Both the position numbers and the translations under genes were made by a program. Shown here in pieces: positions 1 to 10,687 of a stretch of 64,000 nucleotides of DNA. This stretch comes from Halopenitus malekzadehii (GTDB lineage: Archaea; Halobacteriota; Halobacteria; Halobacteriales; Haloferacaceae). Under the pieces are notes generated by a model. That model was not told the DNA's origin, searched no databases, and saw nothing but the letters and a program-made list of their open reading frames with translations. The stretch spans positions 1-64,000 of the forward strand of contig NZ_FNWU01000003.1 in assembly GCF_900108505.1 (NCBI RefSeq), read 5' to 3'. Every line of letters begins with the position of its first letter. Positions within the stretch are counted from its first letter, which is position 1.

Positions 1-2116
<2,116 letters not shown>

Positions 2117-2446
2117 TTAGTTGTAGCCGCGCCACCGGTGGCCGCATTCCTGGCACTTGAAAAAGCGCGTCGGGGGTTCGTCGGCCGCGCCGGTCTGTTT
2201 GATCGTGTACCAGGCTTCGCCGTGGCCACACTCGTCGCAGACGACGTCGGTCGCGGTCGGCTTCCCCTCGAAGTTCGCGTTCTCCTCGGTTTCGATCGGC
2301 GAGGAGTCGCCCTGTCGTTCCGTCGAGACGAACTGCTCCGCGAGATCGTCGTCCTGGTCCGCCGTCGCGCCACAGTCGTCGTTTTGACACACCATTCGGC
2401 CGTCGACCGACACCATCATCGATCCGCACTCGTCACAGAATTGCAT
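2117..2446 (-). CDS. tfs: Transcription factor S (TFIIS-like cleavage factor)
   Basis: 109 residues, the usual TFS length. It stimulates transcript cleavage by stalled archaeal RNA polymerase. The N-terminal zinc ribbon uses C4, C7, C20 and C25, and the C-terminal TFIIS ribbon uses C70, C73, C98 and C101. The acidic Asp-Glu pair that reaches the polymerase active site is at 89-90, in AADEPPTRFFKC. The ATG at 2446 begins directly with the ribbon (MQFCDECG). It stands alone, running towards the transposon. Confidence 0.95.
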   Translation of the reverse strand: MQFCDECGSMMVSVDGRMVCQNDDCGATADQDDDLAEQFVSTERQGDSSPIETEENANFEGKPTATDVVCDECGHGEAWYTIKQTGAADEPPTRFFKCQECGHRWRGYN

Positions 2447-2552
2447 CGGTGCTGTTTACCGGGCTATGGCCGGGAGCGGCTTGAAGGTTCGCTCCGAGAG
2501 CCGACCGGACCGACGGAGCCTCTTGCGCCCGTGCTCACGCATCCACTCTCGT

Positions 2553-3263
2553 TCACTCGTTCACGCGGTCGAACATCGGACCGTCGGTCGAGACCATCGG
2601 ACAGTTCCGGACGCGGAACCGGTCCATCTCGATCACTTCGACGATCTGTGTCCCCTCGTGGGTACAGGCCATCGTCGGCGGATCGGTGCTGTGTGGGCAG
2701 CGTTGGCAGTACTCGCGTTTGTCGACGACCCGGTCGTCGTACTCGGGCGACTCCCCGAACTCGCCGGCGTCGTCGGCGAAGTCGGTCGCCGCGTTCGGTC
2801 GGGGACCGCTTTCGGCGTCGAGGGCCGACTCCGTCGGGGGAGCTGACTCAACCGATCCCAGGTCGTCAGTCTCGAGCGTCCCCCAGACGTCCACCTCACC
2901 GACGTCGACGTCCATCGCCTCGAAGGGATCGTCCGCAGCCGTATCGGCAGGATCCACATCGGCCGGATCCGCATCGGTCGGATCCGCATCGATCGCGAGC
3001 TCGTCGACCATCCGGTCCAGTTCGTCCCGCCCACGACCGGTCGTGTCCGCAGGGTCGGCGGCGGAGCGGTCGGGACCGGAATCATCCGTCTCGGTGCCAT
3101 CCGTTCCGGCGCGGTACCGGTCGGTCCCGTACTCCGAGAGATCGATCGGGTCGATCTCGGTCGCCTCGTCCGTGGACGTGTCCGTCCCGTTCGGCTCAGC
3201 CGGCTCAGCCGGCTCCGTCGACTCCGGCTCGTCGCCCGGCTCCGCCGATCCATCCTCGCTCAT
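2553..3263 (-). CDS. Acidic haloarchaeal protein with C-terminal Cys-rich motif
   Basis: 236 residues. About the first 175 are low-complexity and rich in D, E, P, T and S, so probably disordered. The conserved-looking part is the C-terminus: C186, C189, C200 and C221 in the context EYCQRCPH ... ACTHEGT ... RNCPM, which could bind a metal. The start overlaps the end of the upstream coiled-coil gene by four bases, so the two are co-transcribed. I do not recognise a function. The stop codon lies in a small tandem duplication (TCGTTCAC twice, 2549-2564). Confidence 0.8.
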   Translation of the reverse strand: MSEDGSAEPGDEPESTEPAEPAEPNGTDTSTDEATEIDPIDLSEYGTDRYRAGTDGTETDDSGPDRSAADPADTTGRGRDELDRMVDELAIDADPTDADPADVDPADTAADDPFEAMDVDVGEVDVWGTLETDDLGSVESAPPTESALDAESGPRPNAATDFADDAGEFGESPEYDDRVVDKREYCQRCPHSTDPPTMACTHEGTQIVEVIEMDRFRVRNCPMVSTDGPMFDRVNE

Positions 3264-4117
3264 TCCGACTCACCCTCACCCTCGAAGACGTCGGCCGCTT
3301 CGCGCGGCTCCGTCGTGTCACCCTCCAGCGCCGGCGGGTCGCCGACGAGGAGCCATGCGCTGCCGAAGAAGCCCGATTTCGGCTCGACGCCGGTGAAGTG
3401 GCTGTCACAGTGTGGACAGCGAGCGCGGCCGAGGAGTCCGATCCGGACCGATTTCTCACACGATTCACAGGCGGCTTCAGCCACCCCGTTTCGGTTCGCC
3501 TCCTCGAGCAGCGCCTCGTGTGCATCCCGCCGTGCGTGGGTCGTCTCGAGCCGGTCGAGACGGCGCTGTGCGTTTACGAGCGCGCCCGCAAGCCGAGTGA
3601 GCTTCTCGTCGTGGTCCGAAACGCGCTCGGCGTGGGCGTCCACGTCCGCACGCACCCCGTCTACACGCGTTTCGGCCGCGTCGACGTCCCCTTCGAGGTC
3701 GTCGATCCGGGTCGAGACGGACTGAACCGTCGATCGAAGCGTCCCGAGGCGGTCGTCGATCTCGGGGTGGGTGTGGTCCTTCGAGGCTCGCGATTCGGCC
3801 TCCTGGAGCACGCTGATGACGCGTTCGCGAACGTCGGCGATCTGCTCGTCGAGCTCGTCACGAAGCGTCTCGACGTCGGTTTCGATCCGGTCGAGTTCGG
3901 CGTCCGTTCGATCGAGGCCCTCACGAACCCGATCGAGCGTCTCGGAGTCGGGAACGTCCACCCCGCGCTCCTCGGCGAGGCGAACGACCGCACGAGCGAG
4001 CAGCTCCTCCCGGCGGTCGGCGGAGAGCTCCGCCAGTTCCGCCGGCCACTCGTCGTCCCCCGGGGATGCTCCCTCCCGGTCCTCCTCCGGAAGTGTCATC
4101 CGATCGCGATCACCCAT
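3260..4117 (-). CDS. Coiled-coil protein with zinc ribbon, function unknown
   Basis: 285 residues. Roughly 60-200 is a long heptad-rich coiled coil (repeated LDR, ETDVE and DDLEGDVD patterns). A CxxC ... CxxC ribbon follows (C217, C220, C234, C237), then a short tail. No signal peptide or membrane helix is seen. The TATA-like box around 4140-4150 fits the ATG at 4117 as a leaderless start. It overlaps the next gene, which also carries four cysteines, so the products may act together. Unrecognised. Confidence 0.8.
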   Translation of the reverse strand: MGDRDRMTLPEEDREGASPGDDEWPAELAELSADRREELLARAVVRLAEERGVDVPDSETLDRVREGLDRTDAELDRIETDVETLRDELDEQIADVRERVISVLQEAESRASKDHTHPEIDDRLGTLRSTVQSVSTRIDDLEGDVDAAETRVDGVRADVDAHAERVSDHDEKLTRLAGALVNAQRRLDRLETTHARRDAHEALLEEANRNGVAEAACESCEKSVRIGLLGRARCPHCDSHFTGVEPKSGFFGSAWLLVGDPPALEGDTTEPREAADVFEGEGESE

Positions 4118-4209
4118 CTACCGCCTTTTCGACGCCAACACATAAGTAAGCTTGCGCAACGGTCGTGGGAGTCGACGCGCTTTAGCCGGTCACGGGTGTT
4201 CCGTCCGGT

Positions 4210-4836
4210 ATGCGATTCACGCGACGAGTCGGCGGGGTACTGTCGATCGGGATCGGGGGCAGTCTTGCGATCGCCGCGGTCGTCCTGGCGGGGATCGGCA
4301 CCCTGGATGGTGCCCTCACGATGGTGCCGGGCGTCACCGCGGCGCTCGGCGGTCCGGGTAGCGGCGGAACGGGCGGCGGAGTCGGTATCGGCGGCCACTC
4401 GGTGCTTCACCCGGCCGCCTACGCGGCGGGTGCAACGCTGCTCGTCGCGGGTACCGCCGCAGTCCGTGATCGGACCATCGATCCGCGAACGTCCCTCGTG
4501 ATTCCCGCCATCGGCCTCGGTCTCGCGCTGATCGGCGGCGTCCTCGGCGGCACCCTCACCGCGGTCACCGGCGATCCCGTGGGAGCCGGCGTCGGCGGTC
4601 TCACACCGGAGAGTACGTTTGCGATCGCAGGAACCGCGGTCGGAACCGCGGTCGCACCCGTCGTCGTCGGAGCGCTCCGTGAACACACGATCGTCCTCCT
4701 GGCGGGGTTCGTCGTGGCGATCGCGGCCGTCGCCGCGTCGCCGACGCCGGTTCTGGCCGCTGCCGTCGGACTCGGCGGCGGAACGGGCGCGATCGCCGTC
4801 GCCTGGCGGCTCGACCCGGACGGCTGGCGGCCGTGA
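4210..4836 (+). CDS. Polytopic membrane protein, function unknown
   Basis: 208 residues, very rich in Gly, Ala and Val, with about five or six hydrophobic helices starting near residue 8 and no recognisable active-site motif. A CTTTAG box about 28 nt upstream supports the ATG at 4210. It is divergent from the coiled-coil gene. I do not recognise the family. Confidence 0.75.
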   Translation: MRFTRRVGGVLSIGIGGSLAIAAVVLAGIGTLDGALTMVPGVTAALGGPGSGGTGGGVGIGGHSVLHPAAYAAGATLLVAGTAAVRDRTIDPRTSLVIPAIGLGLALIGGVLGGTLTAVTGDPVGAGVGGLTPESTFAIAGTAVGTAVAPVVVGALREHTIVLLAGFVVAIAAVAASPTPVLAAAVGLGGGTGAIAVAWRLDPDGWRP

Positions 4837-4905
4837 GCCAGCCACGGCGGATCCCGGCATCGAACGACGCGATACCCCTATCCGTGTCGGGACCGAACTG
4901 CGGGT

Positions 4906-5175
4906 ATGGCGACCGAGGCGTGTGCGGTCTGTGACACCGACGTGCGGATCGCCGGCGGGATCGGCGATCTCTGGAGCTTCGCCTTCGAGTCGACGCAGGG
5001 GTTGACGCTCGAGCTCGTCGACGGCTCCGAGTTCTTCCTCTGTTTCGACTGTCTGGAACGGCTCCCCGACGACACGGAACCGACCGCGGCGGACGTCGAG
5101 CGACTGCAGGCCGCGGCCGAAACCGACGCGGGAACGGCGGCGGACGGGACGGAGACGGACGTCCCGTCGAAGTAG
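4906..5175 (+). CDS. Small CxxC ... CxxC protein (haloarchaeal, unknown)
   Basis: 89 residues. The N-terminal CAVCDTD (C6, C9) and FLCFDCLERLP (C46, C49) form a likely treble-clef or zinc-ribbon site across a 36-residue spacer. The C-terminus is acidic and low-complexity. It stands alone before the helicase gene. Function unknown. Confidence 0.75.
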   Translation: MATEACAVCDTDVRIAGGIGDLWSFAFESTQGLTLELVDGSEFFLCFDCLERLPDDTEPTAADVERLQAAAETDAGTAADGTETDVPSK

Positions 5176-5278
5176 CGACGAGACGGAACCGACGCCCGCT
5201 CGGAGAACGGCGAGACGGCCCCGACGTCGGTGTCGATCGACCCGACAGTTTTACTCCGATCGCAACGGACCCGGGAGT

Positions 5279-7282
5279 GTGGACCCCGACCGGATCCCCG
5301 CCGAATTCCCGGCGCCGAGCTTTCGCGGCGCACAGGAGCACGCCCTACAGGACATCAACGACGCGTTCGCGGCCGGTAACGACGTGGTACTCGTGCGTGC
5401 CCCGACCGGCAGCGGCAAGTCCCTCCTGGCGCGGTCGATTATGGGTGCGGCCCGGTCGGTCGAGGCGGCCGAACCGCGGGAGTCGACCGGCGCATACTAC
5501 ACGACGCCGCAAGTCTCACAGCTCGATGACGTCGCGACCGACGATCTCCTCGACGACCTGAACGTGATCCGCGGGAAGTCGAACTACGCCTGCGTCCTCC
5601 CCGGTGAACACGACACACCGGTCGACCGCGCGCCCTGTGCCCGACAGCGCGGGTTCGACTGCAGCATCCAACACCGATGTCCGTACTTTTCCGACCGATC
5701 GATCGCCTCCTCACGGCGCTTTGCCGCGATGACGCTCGCCTACTTCATGCAGACCGCCGGGTCCGAGGTGTTCGGAACGCGGGATGTGGTCGTGATCGAC
5801 GAGGCCCACGGACTGGCCGAGTGGGCGGAGATGTACGCGACGATCGAACTCACCCCGGACCGCGTTCCCGTCTGGGAGGACGTCGGTGTGCCCGACGTCT
5901 CGGGCGAATCGGGCGGTCACGGCGGCAGTCGAGAAGGTGGCGGTAGTCGAAACGGTGACGGCGACGGGAACCCCGACCACGCTCCGCTCGACCGCACCGC
6001 CCGGTTCGTCGAGCAGCTCCGTGACGCCTGCGAACGCGCGAAGGACGAGCTGGTCGGCCGGCCGGAGCTGGAGCCCGCGGAGGTCGCCCGCCGCGACCGA
6101 CTCCAAGAGCTGATCGGGGAACTCGGGTGGTTCCTCGAGGATTACCGGGACCCGCGGAGCCCGACCACCTGGGTCGTCGATCAGCCCGGCGGCGAAGGAA
6201 CGGCGATCACGATCAAGCCGCTGGACCCGGCACGGTACCTGAAACACACCGTCTGGGACCGAGGGAACCGCTTCGCGCTGCTGTCGGCGACGATCCTCTC
6301 GAAGGAGGCATTCTGCCGCGGGGTCGGGCTCGACCCGGCCGACGTCGCGCTCGTCGACGTCGAGCACACGTTCCCGCTCGAGAACCGCCCGCTGTACGAC
6401 GTGACGCAGGGGAAGATGACCTACGAGCACCGCGCGGAGACGATCCCCCGGATCGCCGATCTGGTCGTCCGCCTGATGGCTCGTCATCCCGACGAGAAGG
6501 GGCTGATCCACGCCCACTCGTACGCGATCGCCGAACAGCTCGTCGATCGACTCCGCGATCGCGGCGTCGCACCGCGGATGCGCAGCCACACGAAGGCGAC
6601 CCGGGACGATGAACTGGAGGTATGGAAGGCGAGCGACGACCCGGAGGTGTTCGTCTCGGTGAAGATGGAGGAGGCGCTCGATCTCCGAGACGATCTGTGT
6701 CGATGGCAGGTCATCTGCAAGGCGCCGTACCTGAACACGAACGACTCCCGCGTCGCGCGCCGGCTTGAGGAGGGCCAGTGGGCGTGGTACCATCGTGCCG
6801 CGCTTCGAACCGTGATCCAGGCCTGCGGGCGCGTCGTGCGCGCGCCGGACGACCACGGGACGACCTACCTGGCCGACGACTCGCTGCTCGACCTCTTCGA
6901 CCGGGCGCGGGCCGACACCCCGCCGTGGTTCGCCGACCAGGTCGCAGCGATGCGGACACCGGACCTCCCCGCGGCCGACCCGTCGGCGGCACTGTCCGGT
7001 GTCAACGCGACACCGTCGCCGACCGCGGCTGCGGCTCCCGAGGAGGCCGTCGACGCCGAAACGGAAACCCCAACCGCAACCGGCGATGCGTCGACGGACG
7101 GTGCAGCGGAGGACGGGAACACCGAATCGGCATCGACGAACCGGAATTCGGAACCCGGAACCACGAGTGGCGGGGCACGCAGCACCTCGACCGGCGGCGG
7201 AGGCGGGGCCGAAACCCGGTCCGAACGCGACGCGAAGCGCCGCAATGATCACCCGCTTTCCGACGTCTGGGGCGACGGGTAG
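5279..7282 (+). CDS. XPD/DinG-type superfamily 2 helicase with Fe-S cysteines
   Basis: 667 residues. Walker A is APTGSGKS (41-48) and the DEAH box is at 174-177. Between them four cysteines (C105, C120, C128, C134) sit where XPD, FANCJ and DinG helicases hold a [4Fe-4S] cluster. The C-terminal helicase domain ends with a motif VI-like stretch, QACGRVVRAPDDHGT. After about residue 560 the tail is low-complexity (TATG, STDG, SGGAR), typical of halophile linkers. The start is GTG. Likely a 5'-3' DNA helicase in repair; the exact substrate cannot be read from sequence. Confidence 0.9.
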   Translation: MDPDRIPAEFPAPSFRGAQEHALQDINDAFAAGNDVVLVRAPTGSGKSLLARSIMGAARSVEAAEPRESTGAYYTTPQVSQLDDVATDDLLDDLNVIRGKSNYACVLPGEHDTPVDRAPCARQRGFDCSIQHRCPYFSDRSIASSRRFAAMTLAYFMQTAGSEVFGTRDVVVIDEAHGLAEWAEMYATIELTPDRVPVWEDVGVPDVSGESGGHGGSREGGGSRNGDGDGNPDHAPLDRTARFVEQLRDACERAKDELVGRPELEPAEVARRDRLQELIGELGWFLEDYRDPRSPTTWVVDQPGGEGTAITIKPLDPARYLKHTVWDRGNRFALLSATILSKEAFCRGVGLDPADVALVDVEHTFPLENRPLYDVTQGKMTYEHRAETIPRIADLVVRLMARHPDEKGLIHAHSYAIAEQLVDRLRDRGVAPRMRSHTKATRDDELEVWKASDDPEVFVSVKMEEALDLRDDLCRWQVICKAPYLNTNDSRVARRLEEGQWAWYHRAALRTVIQACGRVVRAPDDHGTTYLADDSLLDLFDRARADTPPWFADQVAAMRTPDLPAADPSAALSGVNATPSPTAAAAPEEAVDAETETPTATGDASTDGAAEDGNTESASTNRNSEPGTTSGGARSTSTGGGGGAETRSERDAKRRNDHPLSDVWGDG

Positions 7283-7289
7283 CCGGGCG

Positions 7290-7373
7290 TCAGATCAGGG
7301 AGACGCCCCAGGCCACCATCGAAGACACCATCAGGAACGCAAAGAACAGCGCGAACAGTTTCTCTCGGTCCAT
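7290..7373 (-). CDS. 27-residue single-helix membrane microprotein
   Basis: A very short frame begins MDREKL and continues as one uninterrupted hydrophobic helix (FALFFAFLMVSSMVAWGVSLI) ending in TGA. A CATAAT box at 7398-7403 on the opposite strand sits 25-30 nt before the ATG, as at longer genes here. The charged start followed by a single helix looks like a genuine membrane microprotein and resembles short conserved haloarchaeal proteins I recall. It converges on the helicase gene. Function unknown. Confidence 0.65.
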   Translation of the reverse strand: MDREKLFALFFAFLMVSSMVAWGVSLI

Positions 7374-7397
7374 ACGCTGAGTAGGCGGTCGAACACG

Positions 7398-7403
7398 CAT
7401 AAT
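7398..7403 (-). promoter_or_regulatory. TATA-like box of the microprotein gene
   Basis: CATAAT (ATTATG on the coding strand) 25-30 nt upstream of the ATG at 7373, the spacing of leaderless haloarchaeal promoters. Confidence 0.5.
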
Positions 7404-7591
7404 TCCTGTGTCCCACGATCGTGATTCCACTCGCAACCCACGGATCAGTCATCGACGGCACCCTGAACGCGAGGGTGTCGTAGTGATCGAATCCCGTTCT
7501 CGTGTGAGAACCCCTCGACAGTGGTAACAACCAACGGTCAATACATATGTACCTAATACACACCGTGGCTGTGCCGGATCACCTGCAGTAT

Positions 7592-7610
7592 ACCTTATAC
7601 CATATAAGGT
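7592..7610. promoter_or_regulatory. Palindromic candidate operator
   Basis: A perfect inverted repeat with 8-bp arms (ACCTTATA / TATAAGGT) around CCA, 60-78 nt before the ATG at 7670. Related half-sites (ACCTAATA, CCCTTAGG, AACCTTCA) surround it. The probable TATA element of the downstream gene is CATAAT at 7642-7647, so the palindrome lies upstream of the core promoter. Confidence 0.5.
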
Positions 7611-7669
7611 GTCAATATACCCCTTAGGAGATAGTAACCTTCATAATCCCTCACGCCTCACCGACGTGT

Positions 7670-7864
7670 ATGGCATCCCACGGGCTGGCGACCGCGCTCA
7701 CGCTGTACGGGTCGCGAACACTGACGCTGTCGCAGGCGGCCGCGCAGGCGGGGCTCAGCGAGGCCGAGTTCATCGAACAGCTCGAGCGACACGACATCGA
7801 GGTCACCGAGTCCGAGCGTGCCGCCGCGCTCGACTCCGACGCAGTCGCCGCGACCGCCGACTGA
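7670..7864 (+). CDS. Small helix-turn-helix-like haloarchaeal protein (DUF7317-like)
   Basis: 64 residues. The segment LYGSRTLTLSQAAAQAGLSEAEFIEQLERHDIEV looks like the compact helical domain of UPF0175/DUF7317-type proteins, some of which are antitoxin-like. No toxin-like partner is adjacent. The palindrome 60 nt upstream suggests regulation. The family call is from memory and moderate. Confidence 0.7.
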   Translation: MASHGLATALTLYGSRTLTLSQAAAQAGLSEAEFIEQLERHDIEVTESERAAALDSDAVAATAD

Positions 7865-7975
7865 GACCGATCGACGGCTCACGGCGGCCCTTCTCGACGC
7901 GTTTTCGTCGAGACGACGGGAGCGGCGGCGCCGTGTTGACCGTACATCCGCACCGTTCGGCCCGAACCGTCCGTA

Positions 7976-9130
7976 TTATTCGCTGACGGCGTCGGCCTCG
8001 ACGTCGGCGCCGGTTTCCTCCTCGTCGGGAACGAGGTAGACGTCGCCGTCGTGTTTCACCGCGGACACGGCGTCGGGACGGTCCTCGTCGTCGAAGAAGT
8101 CGGGATTCGGGACCGTGACGGCCTCGTAGGTCTCGGGATCGAGCACCTGCACGGCGTGTTCGTCCTCGACGGTCACGACGGTCGTTTCGGTCGCGTCCTC
8201 GTGCCGGCCGACGCGGTCGGCATCGGGCGTCTCGCCCTCCGCGTACTCGGAGACGTACTCCTCGCCGGAGGCGAGCCGGGTGCCCCGAATCCGGTTGGAG
8301 ACGCTCTCGACGAGCACCGGCCCGTCGCCGTCGTTCGGGTCGATGATCTCGCCGGCCGCGTAGCGGGGCAGCCGAACGGCGAAGGTCACGCGATACACCT
8401 CGTTACCGTCTCCGTCCTCGGTCACGAGCGTCGGGTAGGACTCGAAGCTCCCGCCGAGCCGCTCGACGATCCGGGTCGCAACCGACTGACCCAACCCGTT
8501 CGAAGAGATCTTGACGTTCGGACCGTCCTCGGTCTCGTTTACCTCGGTGATGAAGGCCTCCCGATCGCCCTTTTCCTCCTGGTCAGCGACGTGGGTTTCG
8601 GCGATCTCGAGCGCCTGATCCCGTTCTGCGGGGGTAAGGTCGCGGTCGTCGGCCCGGACCTGAACGATCGCGGCGTAGTAGCCGCCGGCGATCCGGCCGC
8701 ATCGGTCACAGGTCCCGCGGGAGATCTTGACCGGCACGGTCACGGATTTCTCACGGAGCGTTCCACGAACGATCCCGGAAAACTCACAGTGCATCCGGAT
8801 CGTGTTCTGGTCGACCTGCTCGGGTTCGACGCCCCAGTTCACCTCGGCGGCGTCGACGTGGACCCCGAGCGCCTCGGCCGTCTCATCGACGGCGACGTCG
8901 GTGTAATCACGCGCGCCGACATCCCGCCAGGACTCGCCGCGACGGACGGCGCCGCACCCGGAACAGACGAGGACCTCGATCCGGTCCGGAGCGTCGACGA
9001 GATCGAAGTCCTCGAAGTAACAGTCGTCACAGAGCTTTCGATCCCGCGTGCGCGGCTCGCCGGGGCGCGGCTCGTCTCGATCCGCGACCGGATCGCCACA
9101 GCGGGGACAGAACTCGCGGGAGTCGGTCAT
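7976..9130 (-). CDS. nmd3: NMD3-related ribosome-associated protein
   Basis: 384 residues. It begins with paired CxxC motifs (C8/C11, C34/C37, C56/C59) and has a further GTCDRCGR ribbon, the archaeal NMD3 arrangement. Eukaryotic NMD3 escorts the 60S subunit; the archaeal role is presumably in large-subunit maturation. The ATG at 9130 starts directly before the first ribbon, and a longer upstream extension lacks halophile-like composition. The tail is acidic. It is divergent from metY. Confidence 0.9.
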   Translation of the reverse strand: MTDSREFCPRCGDPVADRDEPRPGEPRTRDRKLCDDCYFEDFDLVDAPDRIEVLVCSGCGAVRRGESWRDVGARDYTDVAVDETAEALGVHVDAAEVNWGVEPEQVDQNTIRMHCEFSGIVRGTLREKSVTVPVKISRGTCDRCGRIAGGYYAAIVQVRADDRDLTPAERDQALEIAETHVADQEEKGDREAFITEVNETEDGPNVKISSNGLGQSVATRIVERLGGSFESYPTLVTEDGDGNEVYRVTFAVRLPRYAAGEIIDPNDGDGPVLVESVSNRIRGTRLASGEEYVSEYAEGETPDADRVGRHEDATETTVVTVEDEHAVQVLDPETYEAVTVPNPDFFDDEDRPDAVSAVKHDGDVYLVPDEEETGADVEADAVSE

Positions 9131-9298
9131 TGCCTCGCGGTAGGTGACTCGACCGGTTAAGTCGACCGAATCACCCGGCTCCGTCGACGTCGGTGGCGTC
9201 GGCGATCGCGGGGCAGAACGGAGATCGGTCCACATCCGTGACACGGAGACCCAAGTGACGGATCGCGAACGCCGGCAGCGTCTGCACCGGTGGTGTGG

Positions 9299-9305
9299 CT
9301 TTAAC
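9299..9305 (+). promoter_or_regulatory. TATA-like box of metY
   Basis: CTTTAAC 25-31 nt before the ATG at 9330. It supports a leaderless transcript and that start rather than upstream in-frame codons. Confidence 0.55.
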
Positions 9306-9329
9306 ACCGACGGGAGCGATGTGCCGCGT

Positions 9330-10637
9330 ATGGCAGACGATCCTGCGGACGAGGAGACGCAACGGTTCGCCACGCGCAGCCTCCACGCCGGCGCACAGCC
9401 CGACCCGACGACGGGATCGCGGGCGACGCCGATCTATCAGACGACGTCGTACGCCTTCGACGACGCCGATCACGCGGCGTCGCTGTTCGCGCTGGAGGAG
9501 CCCGGCAACATCTACTCGCGGATCATGAACCCGACGAACGCCGTCCTCGAGGAGCGGATCGCCTCCCTCGAGAACGGCATCGCCGCGGTCGCAACCAGTT
9601 CCGGGATGGCCGCGTTGAACCTCGCGACCTTCCTGCTTGCCGGCCCCGGCGACAACATCGTCTCCGCCTCCTCGCTGTACGGCGGCACCTACACGTATCT
9701 CTCCCACACGGTCGAGCGAAAGGGGGTTACCACCCGCTTCGTCGACACGCTCGACGTCGACGCCTACGCGGAGGCGATCGACGAGGACACGGCCTACGTC
9801 CACCTCGAGACGATCGGCAACCCCGCACTCGTGACGCCCGACATCGAGGCGATCGCCGAGGTCGCCCACGAACACGACGCACCCCTCCTCGTCGACAACA
9901 CGTTCGCGACGCCGTACCTCTGTAACCCGCTCGATCACGGCGCGGACCTCGTGTGGCACTCGACCACGAAGTGGATCCACGGCGCCGGCACCACCATCGG
10001 CGGCGTCCTCGTCGACGGCGGGTCGTTCCCGTGGGGCGAGCACGCGGAGAAGTACCCGGAGATCGGCGGCGACAACCCCGCCTACCACGGCGTCAACTTC
10101 ACCGAGCGGTTCGGCGACGCGGCGTTCACCTACGCCGCCGTCGCCCGCGGGCTGCGCGACCTCGGCTGCCAGCAGTCGCCGTTCGACTCCTGGCAGACGA
10201 TCCAGGGGCTCAACACGCTCCCGTTCCGGATGGAGCGCCACTGTGAGAACGCCGCGATCGTCGCCGAACACCTCCTCGACCACCCCGAGGTGAGCTGGGT
10301 CAACTACCCCGGACTCGAGACCCACGAGACCCACGACGCCGCCAGCGAGTACCTCGACGGCGGCTACGGCGGAATGATCACCTTCGGGCTCGAGGCGGGC
10401 TACGACGCCGCGAAGACGACCGTCGAGAGCACCGAGATCGCCTCGCTGCTGGCGAACGTCGGCGACGCGAAGACCCTGATCATCCACCCCGCCTCGACGA
10501 CCCACCAGCAACTCAGCGAGGAGGAGCTGCTCTCGGCGGGCGTCACGGAGGACATGGTCCGGATCTCGGTCGGCCTGGAGGACCCCGCGGACGTCATCGC
10601 CGACCTCGATCAGGCGATCGAAACCGCGACGGAGTAG
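9330..10637 (+). CDS. metY: O-acetylhomoserine aminocarboxypropyltransferase
   Basis: 435 residues, the usual length for the Cys/Met metabolism PLP-enzyme family. It makes homocysteine (or methionine) from O-acetylhomoserine and sulfide or methanethiol. Visible marks are [20 protein letters not shown] at the N-terminus, the cofactor loop around [24 protein letters not shown], and the PLP-lysine motif [11 protein letters not shown]. The end [12 protein letters not shown] followed by [10 protein letters not shown] is typical. MetB/MetZ are alternatives, but the length and insertions favour MetY. No homoserine acetyltransferase gene is adjacent. Confidence 0.93.
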   Translation: MADDPADEETQRFATRSLHAGAQPDPTTGSRATPIYQTTSYAFDDADHAASLFALEEPGNIYSRIMNPTNAVLEERIASLENGIAAVATSSGMAALNLATFLLAGPGDNIVSASSLYGGTYTYLSHTVERKGVTTRFVDTLDVDAYAEAIDEDTAYVHLETIGNPALVTPDIEAIAEVAHEHDAPLLVDNTFATPYLCNPLDHGADLVWHSTTKWIHGAGTTIGGVLVDGGSFPWGEHAEKYPEIGGDNPAYHGVNFTERFGDAAFTYAAVARGLRDLGCQQSPFDSWQTIQGLNTLPFRMERHCENAAIVAEHLLDHPEVSWVNYPGLETHETHDAASEYLDGGYGGMITFGLEAGYDAAKTTVESTEIASLLANVGDAKTLIIHPASTTHQQLSEEELLSAGVTEDMVRISVGLEDPADVIADLDQAIETATE

Positions 10638-10687
10638 GATCGTTCGCCGAAACGATTAGGGGCGTTCCGCCCCCGGTATCAGACGGT

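Larger units (their letters stand above)
7374..7669. other. Intergenic region, lower G+C, with promoters and inverted repeats
   Basis: No gene is seen. It contains the microprotein promoter, a small hairpin at 7496-7511 (arms GTTCTC), and an A+T-rich stretch from about 7530 to 7650 holding the palindrome at 7592-7610 and the promoter of the next gene. Confidence 0.6.

Noticed and set aside
2138-4501. Very long plus-strand frame opposite tfs and the coiled-coil gene
   Set aside because: It is an antisense shadow of G+C-rich genes: Arg/Ser/Pro-rich with no domain, while the minus-strand genes have clear motifs.
9131-9373. N-terminal extension of nmd3
   Set aside because: The extra 81 residues are basic and cysteine-poor, unlike the rest, and overlap the metY promoter and start.
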